This document shows positions 17,494 to 26,481 of a DNA stretch of 64,000 nt, piece by piece. This stretch comes from Bradyrhizobium septentrionale (GTDB taxonomy: Bacteria; Pseudomonadota; Alphaproteobacteria; Rhizobiales; Xanthobacteraceae), in the NCBI RefSeq assembly GCF_011516645.4, contig NZ_CP088285.1, positions 1,426,001 through 1,490,000 on the forward strand. Direction: 5' to 3'. The stretch's first letter is position 1; every line of letters begins with the position of its first letter. Under the pieces are notes generated by a model. The model was given only the letters and a program-made list of their open reading frames with translations. It did not search any database and was not told the origin of the DNA. The position numbers and the translations under genes were made by a program.

Positions 17494-18345
17494 TTAACCC
17501 TTGCGGATCAGCGGGGGCGGCGGCGGCGGGGGCAGCACATCGCAGCAGGGCAAGGCGAAGCGCACACCGAGCTTCACGTCCTGCGAGGTGATGTCGCGGT
17601 ACTGGAAGCTCGAGGGACCGGCCGGCGTGCCGTCGAAGAAGTGACCCTGGCCCTGGCCGGCGGTGCCCATGTCGAGGTAGCGATAGGCCAGTTCGACCGT
17701 GAAGTTGTTGGTGACCCTGTAGGCGACACCGGCATGCACGGCCCAGGCGAAGTTGGTCTTGGTGGCGCCGTCTGCGATGAAGGAGCTGGTCAGGCCAGAC
17801 CCGCTCGGGAACGTGGCGATGTCCGAGAAGGCCGAGGTCTTGATCGTCGCGGCACCGACACCGGCACCGATGAACGGGGTCAAGCATCCCCAAGTGCCGA
17901 GATCGGCGTAGACGTTCACGAGGCCGACCCAGCTCTGCATGCCGCCATGATAGGTGTCGCCCAGCGAGCTCGGCCCGGGGAACGTGAAGAAGTCGGTGCC
18001 GTTGAAGCTGACCTTCGAGCGGTACTCACCGGTGATGTCCGCGCGGAACCAGCTGTTGAACTGATAGCCGACGCCGATGCCGAACAGCATACCGCTGTCG
18101 AAGCCGGTGCCGTACTGGTTGAACGCGGTGCCGGCCGGCAGCGTGTCGTAGGCGTTGACGTGCAGCTTGGCCTGGGTGTTGGTCATGCCGATGTCGCCGC
18201 GCAGATACCAGCCGCCGAAATCCTGGACCGGCGGGGGCGCATACGCCATCGGGGGCGGCGGCATGATCGGCATGTCGGCAGCGAACGCCACCGAAGACAG
18301 CAGGGATGCCGCGCCTGCGGCAATCAGGGTCGTTACGCTACGCAT
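17494..18345 (-). CDS. Outer-membrane beta-barrel protein
   Basis: A 283-residue exported protein with signal peptide 'MRSVTTLIAAGAASLLSSVAFA', then a proline-rich linker ('MPPPPMAYAPPP'), then 'GGWYLRGDIGMTN' and an eight-strand barrel pattern ('FGIGVGYQFNSWFRADITGEYR', 'VELAYRYLDMG'). The chain ends in a proline-rich 'CDVLPPPPPPPLIRKG' instead of the usual terminal aromatic residue. The start at 18345 follows AAAGGACG. A strong terminator follows the gene. Two outer-membrane barrels are thus encoded side by side, each apparently with its own promoter. Confidence 0.87.
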   Translation of the reverse strand: MRSVTTLIAAGAASLLSSVAFAADMPIMPPPPMAYAPPPVQDFGGWYLRGDIGMTNTQAKLHVNAYDTLPAGTAFNQYGTGFDSGMLFGIGVGYQFNSWFRADITGEYRSKVSFNGTDFFTFPGPSSLGDTYHGGMQSWVGLVNVYADLGTWGCLTPFIGAGVGAATIKTSAFSDIATFPSGSGLTSSFIADGATKTNFAWAVHAGVAYRVTNNFTVELAYRYLDMGTAGQGQGHFFDGTPAGPSSFQYRDITSQDVKLGVRFALPCCDVLPPPPPPPLIRKG

Positions 18346-18645
18346 TGGCTTCGTCCTTTTGGGCCAAGTGAGGCGACACGAAAGCCCCACGACTGAAACT
18401 CACGGGCGGACGATGCCAGCAAATGTTTAAGCGGCACTTAACCCTAATTTTTAAGGTTGATTTTCTCTCACCTTTTTCTGCGGCTGGTGCTTATGGGTCC
18501 ATCAATACGCGCATGCGGCAGCGAAAGATGGCGATCCCGCCACAAGTGCTAATGAAGCGTTGACGATGGCGCGCCGTTGGCGACGCACGCAGCCCGCGTG
18601 TGTTAGCGAATGCTTAACGCGGGGCGCGCGCTTCACGGAAGGCGC
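18346..18645. other. Gene-free stretch between OMP and MFS genes
   Basis: These 300 bases hold no credible frame. The part next to the outer-membrane gene (about 18415-18470) is A+T-rich for this genome (TTTAAGG, CTAATTTTTAAGG) and most likely contains its promoter and a long untranslated leader. No conserved RNA was recognised. Confidence 0.4.
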
Positions 18646-19929
18646 TCAGCGAACAGCCTTCGGCATCTTCGGCAGGAACACCGCGAGCAGGCCGATCGCC
18701 GGCAGGAATGCGCACAGCTGATAGACGAAGGCGATCGAGGTGTGGTCGGCGAGCTTGCCGAGCACCGCGGCGCCAAGACCGCCGATGCCGAACGCGACGC
18801 CGAAGAACACACCGGAGATCATGCCGAAGCGATGCGGCATCAATTCCTGCGCGAACACGATGATCGCCGAGGTCGCCGACGAGATGATCACGCCGATCAC
18901 GACCGTCAGCACGGCGCTTGCGAACAGGCCGGCATAGGGCAGCGCCAGCGTGAACGGCAGCGCGCCGAGGATCGAGAACCAGATCACGTATTTGCGGCCG
19001 AAGCGGTCGCCGAGCGGCCCGCCGATGAATGCGCCCGCGGCGTTGGCCGCAAGGAAAATGAACAGATAGAGCTGCGCCGCCTGCGTCGAAACGCCGAACC
19101 TGTCGATCAGATAGAAGATGTAGTAGCTCGACAGGCTCGAGACATAGAGCTGCTTGGAGAACAGCAGCGCGACCAGCACGATCAGCGCGATCCTCACGCG
19201 CCGCCGGTCCGGATGGTCAGGATGCCGCTCGATGGTGGCCGCCTTCTTGCCTGATATCTGCGGCTTGTACCAGGCGCCGATGCGCCAGAGGATCACGATG
19301 GCGAGGAACGCGATCGAGGAGAACCAGGCGATCGAGGGCTGGCCGAACGGCACCACGATCAACGCCGCGAGCACCGGTCCCATCGAGGTGCCGAAACTGC
19401 CGCCGAGCTGGAACACCGATTGCGCAAAACCGTAACGACCGCCCGACGCCAGCCGCGCGATGCGCGACGATTCCGGATGAAACACCGCGGAGCCGAGGCC
19501 GACCAGCGAGGCGGCGATCAGGATGATCCCGTAACTATGCGCGACGCTGAGCAGCAACAGCCCGAAGAAGGTGAAGCCCATGCCGATCGAAAGCGAGAAC
19601 GGCTGCGCCTTCTTGTCGGTGAAATGCCCGACCAGCGGCTGCAGCAGCGAGGCGGTGAACTGGAACGCCAGCGTGATCATGCCGATCTGCGCGAAGTCGA
19701 GCGCGTAATTGTCCTTCAGGATCGGATAGACCGAGGCGATCAGCGACTGCATCGTGTCGTTGAGGAAGTGCGAGAAGCTGATGCCGGCGAGCACGACATA
19801 GGCCGGCCCCGCGGCAGCCGCCTTCGCGGCCAGCGACGGCGGCAACTCCGGCACCAGCACCGGCTCGCCCAGTGCCTCCTCGCTCACGACCGGCTTGTTC
19901 AATGCAGCATTCCCGGAACGGATTCGCAA
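18646..19929 (-). CDS. MFS transporter, fosmidomycin-resistance (Fsr) type
   Basis: A 427-residue inner-membrane protein with about 12 transmembrane segments. The N-terminal helix 'LAGISFSHFLNDTMQSLIASVYPILK' is the hallmark of the Fsr family, followed by the motif-A loop 'LVGHFTDKKAQPFS' and its second-half copy 'GPLGDRFGRK'. Members export fosmidomycin or similar compounds. The start is the TTG at 19929, supported by a GGAGGT site six to seven bases upstream; no ATG fits before the first helix. The first 40 residues are a cytoplasmic tail. Confidence 0.85.
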   Translation of the reverse strand: MRIRSGNAALNKPVVSEEALGEPVLVPELPPSLAAKAAAAGPAYVVLAGISFSHFLNDTMQSLIASVYPILKDNYALDFAQIGMITLAFQFTASLLQPLVGHFTDKKAQPFSLSIGMGFTFFGLLLLSVAHSYGIILIAASLVGLGSAVFHPESSRIARLASGGRYGFAQSVFQLGGSFGTSMGPVLAALIVVPFGQPSIAWFSSIAFLAIVILWRIGAWYKPQISGKKAATIERHPDHPDRRRVRIALIVLVALLFSKQLYVSSLSSYYIFYLIDRFGVSTQAAQLYLFIFLAANAAGAFIGGPLGDRFGRKYVIWFSILGALPFTLALPYAGLFASAVLTVVIGVIISSATSAIIVFAQELMPHRFGMISGVFFGVAFGIGGLGAAVLGKLADHTSIAFVYQLCAFLPAIGLLAVFLPKMPKAVR

Positions 19930-20024
19930 AAATACCTCCGTGTCGTACGACGCGGAGGTGACCCGGACCAGTTGCGTTAGCCGATAGCTGCGATGCGCTC
20001 CGTGGCCGCCGGGCGAGCTCTCTC

Positions 20025-20133
20025 CCCGTCATCCTGAGGAGCCTGCGCAGCAGGCGTCTCGAAGGATGAACGGCCACCAGCCGGGCCGTGCATCCTTCGA
20101 GACGCGCGCAAGCGCGCTCCTCAGGATGACGGG
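20025..20133. repeat. Palindromic intergenic repeat, family B
   Basis: A 109-bp element bounded by CCCGTCAT and ATGACGGG. Inside, CCTGAGGAGC faces GCTCCTCAGG and GCGTCTCGAAGGATG faces CATCCTTCGAGACGC, so almost the whole element can fold back. It lies between glmM and the Fsr-type gene. Confidence 0.75.
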
Positions 20134-20164
20134 ATGAGCGGCTGGCGACGGAAGTTTGCAGGCC

Positions 20165-21511
20165 CTAAGCCGCCGCGGCGTGGCCGAGGGCGCTGACGAT
20201 GTTGTCGACGACCTCTTCCACCAGGATGCGATCGTCGCCCTCGCCCATGACGCGGATCACCGGCTCGGTGCCGGAGGGACGGATCAGCAGGCGGCCATGG
20301 CCGTTGAGGCGCTTCTCGCCGTCGGTGATCGCGGACTTGACCTCGGCGTCGTCGAGCGGCTTGCCGCTGCGATAGCGCACGTTCTTCAGGATCTGCGGCA
20401 ATGGGTCGAAACGCCGGCAGATCTCCGACACCGGGCGGCGCAGCTTCTGCACCACGGCCAGCACCTGCAGCGCGGCGACGAAGCCGTCGCCGGTCGTCGA
20501 ATAATCCGACATGATGATATGGCCCGACGGCTCGCCGCCGAGATTGTAGCCGCCGCTCAGCATCTGCTCGAGCACGTAGCGGTCGCCGACCGGGGTGCGG
20601 ACCATCGAAAGCCCGAGGCCCTGCAGGAAGCGCTCCAGCCCGAGATTGGACATCACGGTGGTGACGATGCCGGGCTTGGAGAGACGCCCCTCTTCCTTCC
20701 AGCTTTGCGCGATCACCGCGAGCAGCTGGTCGCCGTCGACGATGTGGCCGCGCTCGTCGACCAGGATGACGCGATCGGCGTCGCCGTCGAGCGCGATGCC
20801 GATGTCGGCGCGCATCTCGCGCACCTTCCGCGACAGCGCTTCCGGCGAGGTGGAGCCGCATTCCTTGTTGATGTTGAAGCCGTCGGGCTCGACGCCCATC
20901 GGCACCACGTCGGCGCCGAGCTCCCACAGCGCTTCCGGCACCACCTTGTAGGCGGCGCCATTGGCGCAATCGACCACGACGCGCAGGCCGTCGAGCGAGA
21001 GGTCGCGCGGCAGCGTGCGCTTGGCGAATTCGATGTAGCGGTCATGGACGCCGTCGATGCGGCGGGCGCGGCCGAGGCTTGCGCTTTGCGCCAGGCGGCG
21101 GTCGAGCGATTCGTCGAGCAGCTGCTCGATCTGCTTCTCGACATCGTCGGAGAGCTTGAAGCCCTGCGGGCCGAACAGCTTGATGCCGTTGTCCTCGAAG
21201 AGATTGTGCGACGCCGAGATCATGACGCCGAGATCGGCGCGCATCGACTTGGTGAGCATCGCGATCGCCGGCGTCGGCATCGGGCCGACCAGCAGCACGT
21301 CCATGCCGACCGAGGTGAAGCCTGCGACCATGGCGTATTCGATCATGTAGCCGGACAGCCGCGTGTCCTTGCCGATCACGACGCGATGGCGATGGTCGCC
21401 ACGCTGAAACACCAAGCCTGCGGCCTGCCCCACCTTGAGCGCGAGCTCCGGCGTGATCAGCCCATTGGCACGGCCCCGAATTCCATCGGTCCCGAAATAT
21501 TTGCGGCTCAT
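20165..21511 (-). CDS. glmM: Phosphoglucosamine mutase
   Basis: A 448-residue enzyme converting glucosamine-6-phosphate to glucosamine-1-phosphate for peptidoglycan and lipopolysaccharide synthesis. The N terminus '[11 protein letters not shown]', the phosphoserine loop '[20 protein letters not shown]', the magnesium loop '[16 protein letters not shown]', the sugar-binding 'GEPSGHI' and the C-terminal phosphate loop '[13 protein letters not shown]' are all intact. The ATG at 21511 precedes the conserved block by two residues and is preferred to upstream starts. It is the only cell-wall gene in this window. Confidence 0.96.
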   Translation of the reverse strand: MSRKYFGTDGIRGRANGLITPELALKVGQAAGLVFQRGDHRHRVVIGKDTRLSGYMIEYAMVAGFTSVGMDVLLVGPMPTPAIAMLTKSMRADLGVMISASHNLFEDNGIKLFGPQGFKLSDDVEKQIEQLLDESLDRRLAQSASLGRARRIDGVHDRYIEFAKRTLPRDLSLDGLRVVVDCANGAAYKVVPEALWELGADVVPMGVEPDGFNINKECGSTSPEALSRKVREMRADIGIALDGDADRVILVDERGHIVDGDQLLAVIAQSWKEEGRLSKPGIVTTVMSNLGLERFLQGLGLSMVRTPVGDRYVLEQMLSGGYNLGGEPSGHIIMSDYSTTGDGFVAALQVLAVVQKLRRPVSEICRRFDPLPQILKNVRYRSGKPLDDAEVKSAITDGEKRLNGHGRLLIRPSGTEPVIRVMGEGDDRILVEEVVDNIVSALGHAAAA

Positions 21512-21726
21512 ATAACCCCCAACACGGACCTCTCGAACCACCCGGCGAGAGAGTCCCGAACGCCCACCAGTCTAGCGTGCATCGGCCTTATAGACTGTCA
21601 GGCGCTAAGATGACTTCAAAAAATATGATGAATCATTACCGCCATCGAACCCCATGGTTCGAGCTTAAGACACTGAAAAATATAACATTCTCTCCTTAAC
21701 CGCAATCCCGTAAACGCGGGCCGGCC

Positions 21727-21969
<243 letters not shown>

Positions 21970-22064
21970 CTAGATGACGGCAAGCGCGAACACCCGCAAG
22001 ACTTCGCTGGATTAAGACTTCGCTGCATACGACTTGCGACATAGAAGAAGGGCCGGGAACGTCC

Positions 22065-23201
22065 ATGAAGCACATTACCTGCATCGAAGACCTGCGCCAG
22101 CTGCACAAGCGCCGGGTGCCGAAGGCGTTCTTCGATTATGCGGATCGCGGCTCCTACACCGAGGACACGCTGCGCGCCAACTCCGAGGACCTGCAGCAGA
22201 TCAAGTTCCGCCAGCGTATCCTGGTCGATGTCTCGAAGCGGACCCTGGCGACCACGATCCTGGGCGAGCCGGCCGCGATGCCGCTGATCCTGGCGCCGGT
22301 CGGCCTGCTCGGCATGCAGCATGGCGACGGCGAGATCTACGCCTGCCGCGCGGCGCAGGCGGCCGGCATTCCCTTCACCCAGAGCACGATGTCGATCTGC
22401 TCGATCGAGGACATCGCGGCCGCCGTCGACAAGCCGTTCTGGTTCCAGCTCTACGTCATGAAGGACCGCGGCTTCATCAAATCGCTGATCGAGCGCGCGA
22501 TCGCGGCGAAATGCTCGGCGCTGGTCTTGACCGTCGACCTGCAGGTGATCGGCCAGCGCCACCAGGACATCAAGAACGGCATGACGGTGCCGCCGGAATG
22601 GTCGCTGTCGAAGCTGGTCGATTTCGCCACCAAGCCGGCCTGGGTATCGGGCGTGCTGCGCGGCAAACGCCGCACCTTCGGCAACATCGCCGGCCACGTC
22701 AAAGGCGCCGACGACCTCATCAAGCTGTCGGAGTGGACGGCGTCGCAGTTCGATACCACGCTGAACTGGAAGGACATCGACTGGATCCGCAGCATCTGGC
22801 CGGGCAAGCTGATCCTCAAAGGCATCCTCGACGTCGAGGACGCCGAGCTCGCCGCCAAGACCGGTGCGCAGGCGATCGTGGTGTCCAACCATGGCGGCCG
22901 CCAGCTCGACGGCGCGCCGTCCTCGATCGAGGTGCTGCCGGAGATCGTCGACGAGGTCGGCTCGAAGCTCGAGATCATGTTCGACGGCGGCATCCGCACT
23001 GGCATGGACGTGATGCGCGCGCTCGCGCTCGGCGCCAAGTCCTGCATGATCGGCCGTGCCTATGCCTACGGCCTCGGTGCCGGAGGCCAGGAAGGCGTCG
23101 CCAAGGCGCTCGATATCCTGGGCAAGGAGCTCACCACCACGATGGGGCTGTGCGGCGTCAACACCATCGCCGAGATCGACGATCACGTGCTGGCGGTGTA
23201 G
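22065..23201 (+). CDS. lldD: L-lactate dehydrogenase (FMN-dependent)
   Basis: A 378-residue flavoprotein of the alpha-hydroxyacid oxidase family that oxidises L-lactate to pyruvate and passes electrons to the respiratory chain. N-terminal 'DLRQLHKRRVPKAFFDYADRGSYTE', FMN-contacting 'APVGLLGMQHGDGE', and the catalytic histidine in 'SNHGGRQLDGAPSSIEVLPEI' followed by 'DGGIRTGMDVMRALALGAKSCMIGRAYAYGLGAGG' are all present. Length and motifs fit LldD better than glycolate or mandelate enzymes, though a related hydroxyacid cannot be excluded. It stands alone. Confidence 0.88.
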   Translation: MKHITCIEDLRQLHKRRVPKAFFDYADRGSYTEDTLRANSEDLQQIKFRQRILVDVSKRTLATTILGEPAAMPLILAPVGLLGMQHGDGEIYACRAAQAAGIPFTQSTMSICSIEDIAAAVDKPFWFQLYVMKDRGFIKSLIERAIAAKCSALVLTVDLQVIGQRHQDIKNGMTVPPEWSLSKLVDFATKPAWVSGVLRGKRRTFGNIAGHVKGADDLIKLSEWTASQFDTTLNWKDIDWIRSIWPGKLILKGILDVEDAELAAKTGAQAIVVSNHGGRQLDGAPSSIEVLPEIVDEVGSKLEIMFDGGIRTGMDVMRALALGAKSCMIGRAYAYGLGAGGQEGVAKALDILGKELTTTMGLCGVNTIAEIDDHVLAV

Positions 23202-23337
23202 CCCTCTTCCCTTCTCCCCTTGTGGGAGAAGGTGGCGCGGACGCAGTCCACGACGGATGAGGGGTCTCTATCCGCGGAAACAGACCCCTCACCCCGCTTC
23301 GCTGCGCGAAGCGACCCTCTCCCACAAGGGGAGAGGG
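23202..23337. repeat. Palindromic intergenic repeat, family C
   Basis: A 136-bp element whose ends CCCTCTTCCCTTCTCCCCTTGTGGGAGA and CTCTCCCACAAGGGGAGAGGG-like arms pair, with a central GAGGGGTCT/AGACCCCTC stem. It fills the gap between the convergent lldD and the 23347 gene. Confidence 0.75.
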
Positions 23338-23346
23338 TAAATCGCA

Positions 23347-23955
23347 TCACATCGGCGGCGCGATTCCGTCGCGGCCGACATTGACGCGGTTGGCTTCCAG
23401 CGTGCCGTCCTCCTTCTTCACCGCGCCGAAGATGATGATCTTGGCACCGGGCTTCAGCTCCGCCTTGTCGCCGGCGACGAAAGTGACCACCGGGGTGCCC
23501 GGCGGCACCACGACTTTCTTCTCACCGTCCTTGTATTTCACCGTGATGTTCTGGCCGTCGGTGCCCTCCACCGTCTCGGCGACGGTGGCGTTGGTCATGG
23601 TCGAGTTGGCGCGCAGGTCCCAGGGACGGAAGCCTTCGGCCGCGCCGCGCTGGTTCTCCGGGAAGATGTGAACCGCGATCGCCTTCTGCGTTCCGTCGGG
23701 CTCGGGCATCGCGGTGACGCCGATATAGGAACCGGGCTTGATCTCCGACAGATCGGTCTTGGCGACGCCGAACACCGCGACGTTGTCGGTCGTCCGCACC
23801 TTCATGTCGGCGCCGTCGCGCGACTTGATCGACAGCATGGCGCCGTCGACGCCCTCGATGGTGCCGCGAATCCGCACCGTCGGCGGCTGCTGCGCCGATG
23901 CGGCCGAGGCAAAGGCAACGAGAAGCAATGCGGCGAATAGCGTCGATTTCGGCAT
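23347..23955 (-). CDS. Secreted beta-rich protein (DUF5666/OB-like), tandem paralogue 1
   Basis: A 202-residue exported protein: signal peptide 'MPKSTLFAALLLVAFASAASA', then two similar beta domains starting 'VRIRGTIEGVDGAMLSIKSRDG' and 'VAETVEGTDGQNITVKYKDGEKK'. Such 'G-x-V-x-x-V-D-G-x-x-L-x-V' strands resemble DUF5666-type small barrels. The ATG at 23955 follows GAGGGACATC. It is closely related to the next gene upstream (24148-24774) along its whole length, including the end 'VGRDGxxPPM', so the pair arose by tandem duplication. Function unknown; probably periplasmic. Confidence 0.7.
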   Translation of the reverse strand: MPKSTLFAALLLVAFASAASAQQPPTVRIRGTIEGVDGAMLSIKSRDGADMKVRTTDNVAVFGVAKTDLSEIKPGSYIGVTAMPEPDGTQKAIAVHIFPENQRGAAEGFRPWDLRANSTMTNATVAETVEGTDGQNITVKYKDGEKKVVVPPGTPVVTFVAGDKAELKPGAKIIIFGAVKKEDGTLEANRVNVGRDGIAPPM

Positions 23956-24147
23956 GATGTCCCTCATGGGTTTGGCTGGCGGAGTCAGGAACACCGGGGA
24001 AATGATGGTATTCCGTGCGAGCCACCGTCCTGTTCGCAGGAGAGGTGCCTCGCTCGGTAAACTACGCGCCAGACGAAGGGTCTGTTACTGTGTAACAACC
24101 GTTCATCGAAGCTAGGCTCTTCACAAAGAAGAGAGGATGAAGCCGCG

Positions 24148-24774
24148 TCACATCGGAGGCGTGAGCCCGTCGCGGCCGACGCTGACGCGGTCGGTTTCGA
24201 GCGAGCCGTCGGGCAGCTTCTTCATGAAGGCGATGATCTTGGCGCCGGCCTTGAGGTCCGCCTTGTCGCCGGGAACATAGGTCACGACAGGCGTATCCGG
24301 CGCGACCTGCACCGTCTTCGCGCCGTCCTTGTACTTGACCATCAGGGTATGACCGTCATTGCTGACGACGGATTGCGCGACGGTCGCATTGGTCATGCTG
24401 CTGTTCGGCTTCAGATCGTAGGGCCGCGACCCCTCGCCGGTCCCGCGCATGTGCTCCGGGAAGACATGCACCTCGACCGCCTTCGGCACGCCATCGGGGC
24501 CCGGCACCGTGGTCGTGCCGATGAAGGAACCGACCTTGATGTCGGACAGCGCGATCCTGGTGAGCCCGAGCACCAGCATATTGCTCGCCATGTGCAGCTT
24601 GACGTCCTCGCCGCTGCGCGACTTCACCGCCAGCGTATCGCCGTCGACGCTCTCGACGGTTCCACGCACCCGCGTCGGCGTCGGCGGCTGCTGCGCGAGT
24701 GCGTAGAGCGTGGACGCCGTCACCATCGCGAATGCAATGAACGGGCGAATGAGCGAGGAACGGCTGGCAGACAT
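24148..24774 (-). CDS. Secreted beta-rich protein (DUF5666/OB-like), tandem paralogue 2
   Basis: A 208-residue exported protein with signal peptide up to 'TLYALAQQ' and two beta domains ('TRVRGTVESVDGDTLAVKSRSG' and 'VSNDGHTLMVKYKDGAKTV'). It matches its neighbour at 23347 strand by strand. The ATG at 24774 gives a proper signal peptide and follows GGAGATCCCCC. About 190 bp separate the two genes, so they may be transcribed separately. Function unknown. Confidence 0.7.
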   Translation of the reverse strand: MSASRSSLIRPFIAFAMVTASTLYALAQQPPTPTRVRGTVESVDGDTLAVKSRSGEDVKLHMASNMLVLGLTRIALSDIKVGSFIGTTTVPGPDGVPKAVEVHVFPEHMRGTGEGSRPYDLKPNSSMTNATVAQSVVSNDGHTLMVKYKDGAKTVQVAPDTPVVTYVPGDKADLKAGAKIIAFMKKLPDGSLETDRVSVGRDGLTPPM

Positions 24775-24842
24775 TGGGGGATCTCCGGGAGGGGCGCAGG
24801 TGATGTAACACTGACCCCAGCCGTATCGCGCTATTCCAGGCC

Positions 24843-25685
24843 TCAAGTCTTTGTGAGATCGGCTTCAACGAGCGCACGCAGTTCCGGCGTCACCTGCGGA
24901 CGCTGCCCGAACCACAATTCGAAACCGCGCACCGCCTGGTGCAGCAGCATGCCGAGGCCATCGGCGGTCTTCAGGCCGCGCGCCTGCGCCGCCGCAAGCA
25001 ATGGCGTCACCAGCGGCACATAGACAAGATCGGTCACAACCGCGTTTTGCGGCAACAGGCCGATATCGATCCCGAGCGCGGGCTGGCCGTGCATGCCGAG
25101 CGACGTCGTGTTGACGAGCAGCCCCGCACGCGGCAGCAGCTCGCCGACCGTGTCCCATGTCGCGGGATGAACGCGCCCGCCGAACTGGTCGGCCAGCGCG
25201 CGGGCGCGGTCGATGGTGCGGTTGACCAGATGCACGCGCTTGATGCCGCGCTCGACCAGGCCGAACACCACCGCGCGCGCCGCGCCGCCGGCGCCGAGCA
25301 CCAGCGCATCCTCGGTCTGGTCCCAGCCGGGCGCGCAGGCGTCGAGATTGTTGATGAAGCCTTCGACATCGGTGTTGGTCGAACGCAGCTCGCCGTCGGC
25401 GAACCACAGCGTGTTGGCGGCGCCGACGGCGCGTGCGCGCTCGTCCGGCGTCGACAGCGCCAGCGCGCGCTCCTTGTGCGGAATGGTGACGTTGGCGCCG
25501 ACGAAGCCGCGCAGCGACAGGCGGAACAGGAAATCCTTGAAATCATCCGGCGGCACCGCCTCGATCACATAGCCGCCCTCGATGCCAAGCGTACGCAGCC
25601 AGTAGCGATGGATCAGCGGCGAGCGGGAATGCGCCGCTGGCCACCCGATCAGGCACGCCGCGCGGGTTTTGCTTGATGATGTCAT
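24843..25685 (-). CDS. aroE: Shikimate dehydrogenase
   Basis: A 280-residue enzyme reducing 3-dehydroshikimate to shikimate with NADPH in aromatic amino-acid synthesis. Substrate-binding 'GWPAAHSRSPLIHRYWL', catalytic lysine in 'GANVTIPHKERAL', aspartate in 'STNTDVEGF', nucleotide loop 'LVLGAGGAARAVVFGL' followed by 'VNRTIDRARALA', and the C-terminal 'ADGLGMLLHQAVRGFELWFG' are all present. The long frame extends to 25826 but the ATG at 25685 starts the canonical N terminus. Confidence 0.95.
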   Translation of the reverse strand: MTSSSKTRAACLIGWPAAHSRSPLIHRYWLRTLGIEGGYVIEAVPPDDFKDFLFRLSLRGFVGANVTIPHKERALALSTPDERARAVGAANTLWFADGELRSTNTDVEGFINNLDACAPGWDQTEDALVLGAGGAARAVVFGLVERGIKRVHLVNRTIDRARALADQFGGRVHPATWDTVGELLPRAGLLVNTTSLGMHGQPALGIDIGLLPQNAVVTDLVYVPLVTPLLAAAQARGLKTADGLGMLLHQAVRGFELWFGQRPQVTPELRALVEADLTKT

Positions 25686-25716
25686 AGCCGTGACATTGGC
25701 CAAGGCAGCCGCGCTG

Positions 25717-26358
25717 TCAATCCGTCCGCTTCGCGGTTGCCGCAACCAGCACGCTGAGCCCGAGCGCCATGCCCGCGGCAAACCAGATCGCGGCGAGGTT
25801 GATCCAGTGGTAAGCAAGTGCGCCAAGAAGCGCGCCTGCGACCAGCGCCGCCCACAGCAGGAGGTTCGGCAGCCAGGCCCAGCGGGCTCCGCCGGTCAGC
25901 GCGGCGGCGATCAGCTGGCCGGCCTTGACCAGCGCCCCGGTGACATAGGTGAGGCCGAGCCCGGCGCCGCCTTCGAGCTGGAATACGGCATTCTCGAGCC
26001 CCATCGCCAGCACGATGGCGGCGACCGCGGCGTTCGGCAGGCCGTAGGCATAGGCCAGGGCGGCCGCCGTCAGCAGCAGCGCCTCGCCGAGCAGGATCAG
26101 CGGCTGGCGATGGCCGATGCGGCTGAGCACGACCAGGCTGCCGGCCGCGGCACCGGCGACGAACAGCACGATCAGCTCCAGCGCCTCCAGGGCATGCTGC
26201 CAATGCCCCTCGGCCAACGTCACGCCGAGCCGCGTCGAGTTGCCGCTCATGAAGGAGACGAACAGCCCGCCGAGATGCAGATAGCCGATGCCGTCGACAT
26301 AGCCGGCCAGCGCGCTGAGCGCGCAGGCCAGCGCCAGGTTACGGCGGGATTCAAGCAT
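25717..26358 (-). CDS. YoaK family membrane protein (DUF1275)
   Basis: A 213-residue inner-membrane protein with about six hydrophobic helices. The family pattern begins 'ALAGYVDGIGYLHLGGLFVSFMSGNSTRLG', where the conserved 'GYVDxxGYLxLGGLFVSFMSGN' region is clear. Members are often annotated YoaK/DUF1275 and their function is unknown; transport is suspected. It lies 31 bp upstream of aroE on the same strand and may be co-transcribed with it. Confidence 0.85.
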   Translation of the reverse strand: MLESRRNLALACALSALAGYVDGIGYLHLGGLFVSFMSGNSTRLGVTLAEGHWQHALEALELIVLFVAGAAAGSLVVLSRIGHRQPLILLGEALLLTAAALAYAYGLPNAAVAAIVLAMGLENAVFQLEGGAGLGLTYVTGALVKAGQLIAAALTGGARWAWLPNLLLWAALVAGALLGALAYHWINLAAIWFAAGMALGLSVLVAATAKRTD

Positions 26359-26391
26359 GATGTCGGAAACTGCTGGGAGAGAATCTCATCG

Positions 26392-26474
26392 GTCATTCCG
26401 GGATGGTCCGAAGGACCATACCCGGAATCTCGAGATTCCGGATTCGCTCGCTGGCGCGAGCGCTCCGGAATGAC
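26392..26474. repeat. Palindromic intergenic repeat, family D
   Basis: An 83-bp element bounded by GTCATTCCG and CGGAATGAC, containing the hairpins GGTCCGAAGGACC, GGAATCTCGAGATTCC and CTCGCTGGCGCGAG. It lies between the EF-G-like gene and the DUF1275 gene. Confidence 0.75.
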
Positions 26475-26481
26475 AATTGGA

